In this document: in pieces, positions 21,926 through 31,951 of the stretch | How positions within the stretch are numbered: position 1 is the stretch's first letter | Layout: each line of letters starts with the position of its first letter | Origin: Buxus sempervirens | Taxonomy: Eukaryota; Streptophyta; Magnoliopsida; Buxales; Buxaceae | NCBI GenBank assembly: GCA_947561395.2 | Contig: OX387190.1 | Span: 20,764,858 to 20,828,857, forward strand | Reading direction: 5' to 3' | Length of the DNA stretch: 64,000 nucleotides | Program-made: the position numbers and the translations under genes | Notes under the pieces: model-generated | The model's input: the letters and a program-made list of their open reading frames with translations, nothing else | Databases searched by the model: none | What the model was told of the DNA's origin: nothing

Positions 21926-22143
21926 GTGCCCGTATTTGAACTACGGGCATGCCTTGCCCGTACTTCAAGTACGGGCGTGCCTTGCCCGTAATTCAAATAC
22001 GGGCGAAAAAAGAATATTTGCAATTATCGCAGATTCGGCCGTACGGGACGCGTGTCTTGCCGTACAGCGACGCGTGTTTCCTTCTAGAAGCGTGCCCGTA
22101 CTTCAAATACGGGCATGCCTTGCCCGTAATACAAATACGGTCC
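21926..22143. repeat. B2 LTR dyad cassette (five units)
   Basis: Units lie at about 21928, 21956, 21984, 22095 and 22122, each 21 bp with arms GCCCGTA/TACGGGC. The second unit is a perfect 10+1+10 palindrome (GCCCGTACTT, centre C, AAGTACGGGC). Layout matches B1: three units, a unique spacer ending TTCTAGAAG, two units. Confidence 0.85.
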
Positions 22144-22706
22144 AGCACGTTTTAAAAATGTTTGGATTTCAAATCTTTATTCAATTTGGTTTTTTGCAAG
22201 ATTTACATTCGATTTTATGATTATTTTATTATATAAACGAGATTCCTTTATTAAAATATTATTAAACACTTTTATCTTATTTATTTTATTGGTTTAGTCC
22301 ATTTTTGCTGCCTTTTTGCCACATGGGCAGTTTTTCTGAAACTTCAACTGCTCATAACTTCTTCGTCTGGTGTCCGATTTCAGTAAACTTAGTGTCGTTG
22401 GAATCAGCTCGGAACCACCTATCCATTGGGATCAAGTTTGGCAGTCGAATTGGGGTCGAGCAAAAAGTTGACTTTTTGCTCCCCAAAAGTTTGCCCAGTT
22501 CATATCTTTTCCATCTGGACTCCGATTCCAGCAAATTCGGTTGCGTTAGAATCGTGTCGAAATGCTCTTTTCAATGAGATGAAGTTTGATGGCCAAATTC
22601 ACTTGAATCAAAAAGTCAATTTTTGACCTCCTCAGGGTTTGACCTTTAGTTTGACTTTTCATTTTTCTTTATTTTGGGGGTGCAAAAATCAGGTGCTAAC
22701 AGCAAG

Positions 22707-22930
22707 ATTTGAAGATAATTTTTCCTGGTAATTAGGTTTTTAGCAATGTTATTGCATAAATGAATTTTTTGAGATTTTAAATCTTGACGAATACCTTGGT
22801 ATTAACATGTTGAATCTTTTTACCAGACCTAAAAAACCGGAATTTAGCCTAGAACTGGAAAGTTGACTTTTTATTCACTTGGAATTTGGGTCTGGAAATA
22901 TTTTTAATGGATTCAAATGGGGGGGTGTTT
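22707..22930. other. unassigned piece between B2 and foldback
   Basis: AT-rich sequence, not recognised. It may be the original sequence flanking B2 (5' flank GCAAG at 22702). Confidence 0.3.
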
Positions 22931-23014
22931 GCTTATTTGCATGTAATATTTTAAATAAATGGAGATTAAAAAATACGATGACATTTACTTAAACGATATT
23001 ACATGTAAATAAGC
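22931..23014. repeat. 84-bp foldback (MITE-like)
   Basis: The left end GCTTATTTGCATGTAATAT is the inverted copy of the right end ATATTACATGTAAATAAGC with one mismatch, and similarity continues as TTTAAATAAATG against CATTTACTTAAA. The whole segment can fold into one hairpin. It sits at the 5' limit of the A3 LTR. Confidence 0.65.
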
Positions 23015-23054
23015 CTGGCCTGTGCAGCTAAGGCTTAAAACCAACCAAAAATGT

Positions 23055-23330
23055 GCTGACCGTGGTATATGTGCGGTTTTTGAAAATTTAGTTTCAACCG
23101 CCCTGTATGTACGGTTGCAACCGTGCACACAGTGCGGTTTGTGTTCATGCTTCTTGTGTGAGCTGCCACGTGGCTTCCGGAAACTTCGGCCGTTGAGCCA
23201 CGTCGACAGCAATCATGACGAACGTAACTGAATTGGAACCGCCCTGTATGTGCGGTTGAGTTGAATTTGCATAGAAACCGCACATATAGTGACGGTTCTG
23301 TGGAAACCACACTGTGTATGCGGTTTTGGT
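23055..23330. repeat. A3 LTR dyad cassette (six units)
   Basis: Three units, a spacer with GCCACGTGGC and GCCACGTCG, then three more. Typical arms are AACCGC/GCGGTT or AACCGC/ACGGTT, with centres such as CCTGTATGT. The arm type is that of B1, not of A1 or A2. Confidence 0.75.
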
Positions 23331-23520
23331 TGTTTCGAGGATTTGAGAAATGGCTCAATCTCTGAGCCTTATTTACGCATATTACCTCTCTCTCAGGGAC
23401 TTGAACTCCCTATTTCACCCTCCGAAACCTCTAGATTTACATCAATTCAAGGCTTTAACTTGAATTGGAACAATCTAGAAGGCTTTTTTGGCATACCCTT
23501 GGGACTCTTCTACCCTTGGC

Positions 23521-23535
23521 TTTGCCTATAAATAG
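23521..23535 (+). promoter_or_regulatory. A3 LTR core promoter
   Basis: Reads TTTGCCTATAAATAG, about 190 bp downstream of the last dyad. Confidence 0.65.
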
Positions 23536-25349
23536 AAGGGTCCTCCTCTTGCAAATAGCTGATAATTTGAAGCTTGGAAGCTATGCAAGAAGAAGGAAAA
23601 CTCTACTGGATTGCTGCCTCAAGTGTTCAAGCTACCAAAGGTAAAGCTCCATTTCATTTCTTGCTTCTCCTTTACATTTCAACTCCCAACTTCTACCTTT
23701 CTGTAGTGTAAGGCCATTTGGTGATTGTTTGCAAGCCCCAAACCTCTTCCAAAGTACCTAGGAATCCTCTCTAGCCGTAAAACGTGAAGAGAGAGCCATG
23801 GGAAAAGGAAGATGGAATGGATCCTTTAAACTAGAACCTACTTTGAATGATTTGCATGTTATTTTTATATGCTGATTATTTGTGCTATTTGAATCTGGAG
23901 AAATCAACATGATCCATGCTCTCAATAGCAATGGATTTTAATTTTCTCCTAGATATGTGTTTTTACCAATATCACACACTTTTTCACTGTTTTGCATCAA
24001 ATAGGCTAGATCTTGGATTTTCCATGCTCAATATGGAAAATCTGATATCTCTGGCCTTAGAATGAATTTCTAGGACTTCATGAGTTGCTTTTCATGATTT
24101 CAAGCTATTTTGGTCGAATCCACTTGCACACATGCACTAGTTTCACACTTTTACTCAAGGTTTTTCAAAACAGGGCAGCATCTGTATCATGTCTTAGAAT
24201 GCTCATAACTTCATCCTCCGGATGAATTTTTGAGTGATTCTAAAGACATGTGATAGATGGGAAAGCCTACTTTGTATCTGGAAATTTTCACTCATTTTTA
24301 TAAAGCCATTTTTTGACACCATCTGTTCAAAGTCTGTAAGTCAGTTTAGCCCAAATTGCTGAACTTACCGCTTTGATGGTGCACCATTTGCTCAATTTTA
24401 ATCCGTTTTGAGTGATTTCAGTTTCTGAGTTTTCCTTGAGAAGTCTATTTTCATTTCCAACTAGTTTCAGCAGATTTTGATTTGATTTGAGGACTGTGTG
24501 CTTGATGGACTCAGAGCTGCTCGCTGGCATAGTCCAGAGCTAATCTGTGGTCTTCTAAGCCTGTTCAAGAGAGCACACAAGCCACATCCGGATAAAGTTT
24601 GGTGTGAGACTTATTTCTTTGGAAAGATGGCACCACATACTTCTTCCATGCAAATTTTCATGGATTTTTATTGAGCCAAACTCCACGAATAGGACTTTGA
24701 AAATGCCTACTCACCGCTTTTTCCGAGTTATAGCAGCAGATTTCAGATGTGGATTTCTCTCTCGTTTTAAATCGGATTGAGCTGAAATTTTTACTGTATA
24801 CTCTACTATATGCCAGTTTTCAAATGGATTTGGTTTCATTGGATTTAGATTTAAATTGAGTGAGTTATGGTTAATCGAAGCTTTCAAGTTCTCATAATCA
24901 GATTTTTCCAGATTTGCCTTGAGTTGGTTTTGCTTCAATTTTCACCTTGAATTTTATTCACTCATGAAGTTCTAAGAGGTGATATATCCATGAAGAGAGT
25001 TCATATTTATTGAACTACTCATGTGGAATAATCACTTACATTTTGCTTACTTTTAAACAACCTTTGTTTATTTTGATTAGCAAACAATCCTTAGCATAAG
25101 CAAGCATGTGGCAACCGTCTTAGACGGGTGAGTGGGGGTGCCTAACACCTTCCCCCGCTCATAAATAATTCCTCTTACCTGATCTCTGGATTTTTCCATA
25201 TATTAGAGCTACTTTGGCTCTATTTGGCATAGATGATCCCTTTGGTGTCCATTCACACATTTACCTGGATGGTGGCGACTCTTACATTTATCGATCCCCG
25301 CGTGACGATATCGGAGGTCATCCTAGATGACATTTCCATGTCTCACAAC

Positions 25350-25367
25350 TGGCGACTCTGCTGGGGA
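25350..25367 (+). promoter_or_regulatory. A3 primer binding site
   Basis: TGGCGACTCTGCTGGGGA begins two bases after the LTR end ACA, identical to the B2 site. Confidence 0.75.
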
Positions 25368-26960
25368 CTAGTGGAATTGAGCCATGTTTTGATTGCTTGA
25401 TCATGCTTTGATTGACTTTATCGATTGTTTGCTTTTTGTTTGTTTGTAATAAGCATGTTTGATTTGTGTGCTTCTGTTTTAGAGAATATGAGACCCATGA
25501 GAATAGGGTATGTGATGTATGCTTGGTTGTGTTTAGAATCATGCTTAAGAAGGCCTAATTAGTCTTACCATGCTAGATCACTATGGTTCCATGATAGCAT
25601 GCTTTGATTTGTGATTAAATGTCATGAGCATGAGATCTGAATTTTTTTAGAGATGTTTTGAATATGTCAAGTATGCTCACCATGGTTGATTGCTTTTTGT
25701 ATAACATAATACCATGCTCCTATGCTTGTATGATGTCTTGTGTGAATGCATGTGTAGATTGAGCATGCTAGGTGTTTTAAAATTTCCTTGATATACTTGT
25801 GCTTACTTTTCTCATATATGATTTCTATATCATGCCTTGGTAAATGTGGTTGTGTTTGCATGGCTACGAAAAGAGAGTGGCAAAGGTGGGACGTTGTGAT
25901 GAATGTGACCCACATTTTAAATGCACTTGAGCACCTTTTTTATTTTTTACACAGCCTACCTATCACTATAGGAAGTTGAACAAGAATGTGTGTAGCTTGA
26001 CGCACCGAGGTCGTTACTTCGGAAAGCGAAAGTGAAAACATTCACCTTAGAAGCTTTGAGCCAATGATGTGATGACATGGTGGATCTAGAATTTTGGTCA
26101 TACACTAGGCTTGAGCTCTAAGTTGCCAATAAGCCAAAACCCAAAACCCCCACGCTTGAAGGTGGAGAAACACATTTTTGGCTAAAGTAAACCAAATGCG
26201 ATGGGAAAAGGATTTGTAATGAGGGAAGGCCGTTTTGCATGGCTTAGGTGATCCAAGGTATGATATAGATACCATTTTGAAGGTAAACATGAGGCAACAA
26301 GGTAATTTCAATTTCAGTTTTTATGATTACCTTCATACCATGTAAAGTAATAGTCATGATGTCCATTTGTTGGGATTTTGTTTTTCCCAAAAAGTTGCTG
26401 TTATCCTAGGATTGGTGTAGCCCTTAGAGAGAGTTTTCACTCTTCTTAGGTGTCATTCTACCCAAATGCTCATAGGAGGCAACCCAAAGTCCAAATTCCA
26501 TGCATTGGGTGTCCAATTTTGGTGGGAACATATGCCCTCCTTTGTATGAATGCTACTAATCCTATTTTTGCAGGAAGATGGAAGGAAAATGACATCCAAG
26601 AGATGCTGCTACAAAAGGCTTCCTTTTCTGATTTTAGTTTAAGAATTTCATCTTGGTTTTCAAGCCTAAGAAGGCGAAGTTGTAATCATTTCTTGCCCTT
26701 GGAGGCAAATTTGTATTTCTTTTCTTGGCTTCTGTTAAAGACATGAGAAGGCTTTTTTTCTGTACATATGTGTTGTATTTTTTTATCAATTATACAAGTC
26801 ACATTGAATACATGCATCTTTTCAAGCATTTAATGTGTCAAATGCCCAACTTGGGGAAGTCCAGAAGTCACTCAATGGTGAACAGTGAGTTTGGGCAAGA
26901 AATCAAGCTAATAAAACCAATTGGAAAATGAAACAATTCGAAAATCTGATTTCTGGCTTA

Positions 26961-27050
26961 AAACCGTCCTGAATATGCGGTTTCCTGCATTTTTGCTACA
27001 ACCGCAGGATATATGCGGTTCGAGCCAAACCGTTCTGAGTGCGCGGTTTT
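26961..27050. repeat. three dyads in A3 leader
   Basis: Units have arms AAACCGTC/TGCGGTTT, AACCGCA/TGCGGTT and AAACCG/CGGTTT with different centres. These match the arm type of the dyads in the LTR of the same element (23055-23330), although they are about 4 kb away. Confidence 0.65.
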
Positions 27051-27754
27051 AAGCCGAAATCCTATTCCAGCTTTGCTTATCAAGCATTTCTGGGTCCTTT
27101 CTTCCCTAAGTCATACAAGCAAATGGACAAGGGTTCCAAATAAGATAAATGACATTTAAACCATTCCAAATTCACCCAAATCAAAGGATTAAGATCATTT
27201 TAGACATCTTTCACCTAAATTGACCAATTGGCTTAACTAAATGGTGCAAGTGACAAAGTAAAACTGGTTCAAATCAGAAACCAAGTCAAGCACCTCATTT
27301 TTGGGGTTTAAGTTCATGTAAGGCTTTCTTTGCCTAGTTTGAACACTTAACCCATCTTAAGTGAAGTAAATGATTAAAAGAGAATGGGTTCAAATAACCA
27401 ACCTAATTATACTTCAATCTCAAGAATTGAACTTGGAAATCACAATAAGTTTCCAAAACATGTTAAGCTTAAAGTGTAATACAATTCATGAAAGGAAGCT
27501 CAACTCTTTTAAAATGGGGCAAATTCCAATCAAAAAAATCAATCTCTAATAAGAAATCTTTAATCATAAAGTATTCAAACTTTTAAGATTTCTTCCAAAG
27601 AGCAATTGGGTCACTTGGAAACCTTTGAATTCCAAGCAAATAATAATTTAAATATCAAGTGAAAGGAAAATTTTAAATAAGTCATCTCCTTGAAAGCAAT
27701 TTGAGTCTCTTTTTAACTGAAAAACACCTAAGGGGAAATCAAAAATATTTTAGG

Positions 27755-29072
27755 CATCTGAAAGCCTTGGAATTTCAGAAAATCAAATCATAGGACCCTG
27801 GAAGCCTGAAATTCCAGATTTTTCTCAAAACCTCATAGACCTTCTAAAGCCTTAATTTAGAAACTCATAGGACCCTGGAAGCCTGAAATTCCAGATTTTT
27901 TCAAAATCTCATAGGCCTTCTAAAGCCTTAATTTAGAAACTCATAGGACCCTGGAAGCCTGAAATTCCAAAAATTTCCAAAACTTCATAGGCCTAAGGAA
28001 GCCTGCGTAATTCCTTAACTCATAGGATCTCTGAAAGCCAAAAATTTCAGAACTTTATCTTCATAAGCCTCTAGAAGCTTGCGTGATTCTAGAACCCTTC
28101 ATAGGCCCCTGAAAGCCTGCGTAATTTCAGGAGGCTTTGGAAGCCTTAATTCCAATTCATAAGCCCTTGGAAGCTTGAGTAATTCCAAGATGCCCTGTGA
28201 TTTGTCTAAAAGCTTTTATTTTAGACATCTCACATCTGGTGGGATAAGTTGGAAGCCCTAGAATATTCCAACAAATCCTTTGGATGGTCTTTTTTGTACC
28301 ACCCAACTCATAGGCCTCTAAAAGCCTGAGTAATTCTAGAAACCATATATTGGGCCATTTATAAGCCTCTGAATTATAGACACATATATTGGGCCTTCTA
28401 AAAGCCTCTGAATTTTAGACACAACCTTTTTGGGCCGTTTGAAAGCCTCTGAATTTCAAACATCATTTCTTTTGGGCCATCTAAAAGCCTCTGAATTTTA
28501 GACACAACATTTTTGGGCCATTTGAAAGCCTCTGAATTTCAAACATCATTTCTTTTGGGCCGTCTAAAAGCCTCTGAATTTTAGACACATCCTTTTTGGG
28601 CCGTTTGAAAGCCTCTGAATTTCAAATATCATTTCTTTTGGGCCATCTAAAAGCCTCTGAATTTTAGACACAACATTTTTGGGTAATTTGAAAGCCTCTG
28701 AATTTCAAACATCATTTCTTTTGGGCCATCTAAAAGCCTCTGAATTTTAGACACAACCTTTTTGGGCCGTTTGAAAGCCTCTGAATTTCAAACATCATTT
28801 CTTTTGGGCCGTCTAAAAGCCTCTGAATTTTAGACACGTCCTTTTTGGGCCGTTTGAAAGCCTCTGAATTTCTAACATCATTTCTTTTGGGCCATCTAAA
28901 AGCCTCCGAATTTTAGACACCTCATAGGCCTTCTAAAGCCTGAATTTAGAAAAATCATAAGACTTCTGAAAGCCTTTAAATTTCAGAACTCATATCTTGG
29001 GCCGTCTAAAAGCCTCTGAATTTTAGACATTGCTCATTCTTTGGGACCTTTTGGAAGCCCTTAAATTCCATT
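27755..29072. repeat. tandem hairpin array with co-varying stems
   Basis: About 30 units share the core AAGCCT(CTG)AATT, or AAGCTT/AAGCC variants, and each is flanked by complementary arms. Stems include CTGAAA/TTTCAG, CTGGAA/TTCCAG, TTCTAAA/TTTAGAA, TAAGGAA/TTCCTTA, TCTAGAA/TTCTAGA, CTTGGAA/TTCCAAG, TGTCTAAAA/TTTTAGACA and GTTTGAAA/TTTCAAAC. Units before about 28200 are introduced by CATAGG. Later units are introduced by TTGGGCC and alternate between the last two stem types every 41-42 bp, giving a dimer of about 83 bp. Nothing coding. Confidence 0.85.
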
Positions 29073-29716
29073 TTTTTTGGATGGTCATTTGTACCAACCA
29101 CTTCTCTTTGCAAGGTCATTTTCTGAAAAACACAGTTTAGACTCTAAATCACCTAGAGGGGGGTGAATAGGTGAAGCCGATTGCGGAATAAAAAATCAAT
29201 CAATTAAAAACAAGTTCTTAATTAATTGGCATGCACAAGTCTGAACAAATATCAATTCATCACACACAATTGCAAAATAAAGAAGAGACAACACAAGCAA
29301 TTTGGTAACGAAGGGAAAACTCTAAGAGAACTCTCAAAGAGAAAAACCCTCCGAGCTACGAGGTGCCACCTCTGGAAATCACTATAAGAAGAAGACTTAC
29401 AATAGTGGTTCAAACGACCCAACAATGACTCTGACTCACAATGTAAATATCTGAAGAACTCTTCAGATTTGCATCCTTGCAACGATTCAGAACTCTGAAT
29501 ATCTCCTTAGTGATGTGCCGAACGAACTCGCTCAGCAACCGTAGGAACTCCCACGAGCAAACTCTTCAACCCGGAACTCCAAGGTAGAAAAGAAAAGAAG
29601 AAGACTGGTTTTGATGGCTCAAAGAAGAAGAGGAAAGAGGAAGAAGGTCTCTCTCTCTTGCACACGTTTTAGGGTTCTCAAAAACGTATTGGGTAACCTT
29701 CACAATAGGCTAGACA

Positions 29717-29729
29717 CTCCTTAAATAGG
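29717..29729 (-). promoter_or_regulatory. D LTR TATA-like box
   Basis: The minus strand reads CCTATTTAAGGAG, about 70 bp downstream of the CGAACGTTCG repeats. Confidence 0.45.
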
Positions 29730-29797
29730 TTAGGAGAAACAAAGGAACGAAAAGGAAACAAATCAGAAAAGATCGGATTTCTAAAAAAGAAGTTTGT

Positions 29798-30200
29798 TAA
29801 CGAACGTTCGAACGCTCAGCGAACGCGGCTCGAACGTTCGATAAAACAACTCACTTTTCTTCTTCTCGTTCGAACGACCAGCGAACGTTCAGCGAACGTT
29901 ACTCTCTGTTTTCTCTGTGTAACACCAACGGTCGAACGTGAGGCGAACGCTGCTCTCTGGATTCTCTGTGGAACACCAATGGTCGAACGTTCAGCGAACG
30001 TGAGGCGAACGCTGCTCTCGGGTTTGTCTGTGGACATCAACGGTCGAACGTTCAGAGAACGAGAGGCGAACGCTGCTCTCTGGTTTCTCTGTGGACCCTC
30101 AACGGTCGAACGTTCAGAGAACGAGAGGCGAACGCTGCTCTCTGGTTTCTCTGTGGACCCTCAACGGTCGAACGACCGGCGAACGTTCATCGAACGTTTG
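29798..30200. repeat. CGAACGTTCG-type tandem repeats in D LTR
   Basis: GTCGAACG recurs at 29931, 29982, 30043, 30105 and 30167, so the later part is a 61-62 bp tandem repeat. The self-complementary CGAACGTTCG, or GAACGTT with one change, appears at least eight times. GAACGTTC matches the two-box heat-shock element pattern GAAnnTTC. Confidence 0.8.
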
Positions 30201-30574
30201 ATGAATCTTTACCAATATGACTCCGTTCAAGACCCCGTTTGAACCACACAACCTATAACCTATCCCAAATACATTGACAACATTAATACGACCTTTTTGA
30301 CACGGAATTGAAGCCAATATAACATAAACCTTACATTTTCAACCAAAACAAAAACAAAAAAAGAAAAAGCTTAAAAATAAGAAAAACAAAAGAAAAAAAA
30401 TTGTGATTCAAACTCATGTTCACCCAAACATGCATACATGCATTCTTGAAAGTGTGTGAGTTTAACTTGAAATGTGCACTAATTGTGTTTCTTTTCTTTT
30501 CTTTTACCAAAGATCCTCGGCTCCTACCTGCAACCATTGCTCCCAGGCGCTCTCAGAGACCAAGATCTGCCACC

Positions 30575-31951
30575 ATGAACCCTATTGAAGAACAATCAAC
30601 CGTGTCCGCTAAAGCCTTTGCTCAATTACAAGAGCAAGTGGCAGGGATGACCAAACTACTAGAAAACTTGCTGTCTAATCAAGCAACCCAAGCCCAAATG
30701 CAGGCACAACAGGCACAAACCCAAGCCCAGGCTCCGGCTCAGGTTCACCAAGCCTCATCATCCCACAATGCACCTCCACCCCAGGCCAACATTCCGCCAC
30801 CAGTTCAACCTATCCCCGAACTTCAACCTGAATTCCACCAACCTATCCCAGAGCCCATATTGATTAGAAAGAAGTCAGGGGAATATGAGAAGGAGAAGGA
30901 GAAGGAGCGATTGAGGTTGGAAATGGAGAAGAAATTTCTCGATAGGTTGGAATCAATCCAAGAAGAGCTGAGAGAAGTCAAGGGGGCCAATACATTTGGG
31001 GGCACTAACTTTGAAGATCTGTGCATGTATTCGGATGTATGTCTCCCGCCCAAATTCAAGTGCCCGGACTTCGAGAAGTATGATGGCACTGGGTGCCCGA
31101 TGAGCCATCTGAAACTATATTGTGGGGCATTATGCCAATTTGGGAAGGATGATGGAATCCTAGTCCAATTGTTTCAAAGGAGTCTAACGGGGTCTGCTTT
31201 AAGGTGGTTCTCCACTGTGGACCACTCAAGGATTAAGAAATGGAAAGACTTAGCTGATGCATTCCTAGCACAATACCGGTTTAATTCAGAGATTATTCCT
31301 GACCGGTATGATATGATGAGGATGGTGAAAAGAAATGATGAAACCATTCGAGAGTATGCGAACAGGTGGAGAGAATCAGCTGCACAAGTAAGGCCACCCA
31401 TGGGGGAACAAGAAATGATCTCCACTTTTATCACTACATTGGGGCAACCTTACTACAATCATTTGGTGGGCCAGACCACCACCAATTTCGCTGCTTTAGT
31501 GCAAGTGGCAAACAAGATAGAAGATGGGATCAAGGCTGGAAGAAAAATTGATTACTCGACAACGATGAATCAACAAGCTTCCACCACTTTTTCTGCACAT
31601 AAAAAGGAGAATGGTAATTGAAGAAAGAAGAATGAGGAAAGGAGAAAAACAGAAGTTAATACGGTGCAGCCACCTAGACAACCTTTTCAAATCAATGTCA
31701 AGTCCCCCATTCTTGCCAAGCCCATTCATCCAGCTCCCTTAGCTCCCATTCAAATAAATGTACCTTCAGTACAGCCTGCCAACGAGGAAATGGAAGTAAG
31801 GAAGAGAAGGGAGTTTTCAAAACTTCCCATGAAACCATCTGAACTCTTACCTACTTTACTTCAGGAGGGGTATGTGACGTTGAAACAGCCAAATCCTCAT
31901 GCTAGTAAAGGCAAGAATTATGATGCATCGGTGACATTTGTATATATATAA
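30575..31951 (+). pseudogene. gag of A3 element, Tat-like, truncated
   Basis: The frame encodes a Gln/Pro-rich N-terminal part (QAQMQAQQAQTQAQ), then a Glu/Lys/Arg-rich helical segment. A Retrotrans_gag-type core follows with KFKCPDFEKYDG, LFQRSLTGSALRWF, WKDLADAFLAQY and REYANRWRESAAQV, close in style to Gag of the Tat (Ogre/Retand) group of Ty3/gypsy. The frame is open upstream to 30416, but MNPIEEQ at 30575 is a more natural start. A TGA at 31619-31621 interrupts it, after which the same frame stays open to 31951. Homology stops near 31925, before any zinc knuckle or pol, so the element is truncated. Confidence 0.8.

Larger units (their letters stand above)
19641..22701 (-). mobile_element. 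element B2, 5' part only
   Basis: A minus-strand LTR element keeps its 5' LTR (22701 to 20284), primer binding site (20280-20263) and about 620 bp of leader to about 19641. No gag or pol remains. The left limit is approximate and abuts the truncated A1 LTR, so this is a deletion or recombination junction rather than a clean insertion. Confidence 0.7.
20284..22701 (-). repeat. B2 5' LTR
   Basis: On the plus strand it starts TGTGCGCACC and ends GGTGCTAACA. It aligns along its length with solo LTR B1 (6442-8820), including GGGCCTTGGGCCCA and the TTCTAGAAG spacer. The main difference is that AACCG-type dyads are replaced by GCCCGTA-type dyads. Confidence 0.85.
23015..25347 (+). repeat. A3 5' LTR (5' end uncertain)
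   Basis: The right end CATGTCTCACA is followed by a primer binding site, so this is a 5' LTR on the plus strand. It shares with A1 and A2 the TATA region, the GTAAAACGTGAAGAGAGAG stretch at 23775 and the CTCCGGATGAATTTTTGAGTG stretch at 24215. It also shares the GGTGTCCATTCACAC stretch at 25235. The normal start TGTAGACA is not found; the left limit is set by the foldback. Confidence 0.7.
29124..30335 (-). mobile_element. solo LTR D nested in A3 leader
   Basis: The plus strand reads TGAAAAACACAG...AACCTTACA with target duplication TTTTC at 29119-29123 and 30336-30340. It contains CACCTAGAGGGGGGTGAATA near one end. On the minus strand a TATA-like CCTATTTAAGGAG lies at 29729-29717, with repeats upstream, so sense is probably minus. 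It is a different family from A, B and C. Confidence 0.85.
25368..30574 (+). mobile_element. A3 element leader with nested solo LTR D
   Basis: This lies between primer site and gag. No long frame is present up to the gag. It holds three dyads at 26961-27050, a hairpin-repeat array at 27755-29072 and solo LTR D at 29124-30335. Without D the leader is about 4 kb, unusually long. Whether 25368-26958 and 27051-27754 are original leader or other insertions cannot be decided. Confidence 0.55.

Noticed and set aside
22305-22577. 90-codon frame shared with 8511-8693
   Set aside because: Similarity is due to homologous U3 sequence of B1 and B2; stops and frames differ, no start conserved.
27755-29072. 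CRISPR-like array
   Set aside because: The regular spacing is superficial: whole units are related, there are no unique spacers, and this is plant DNA.
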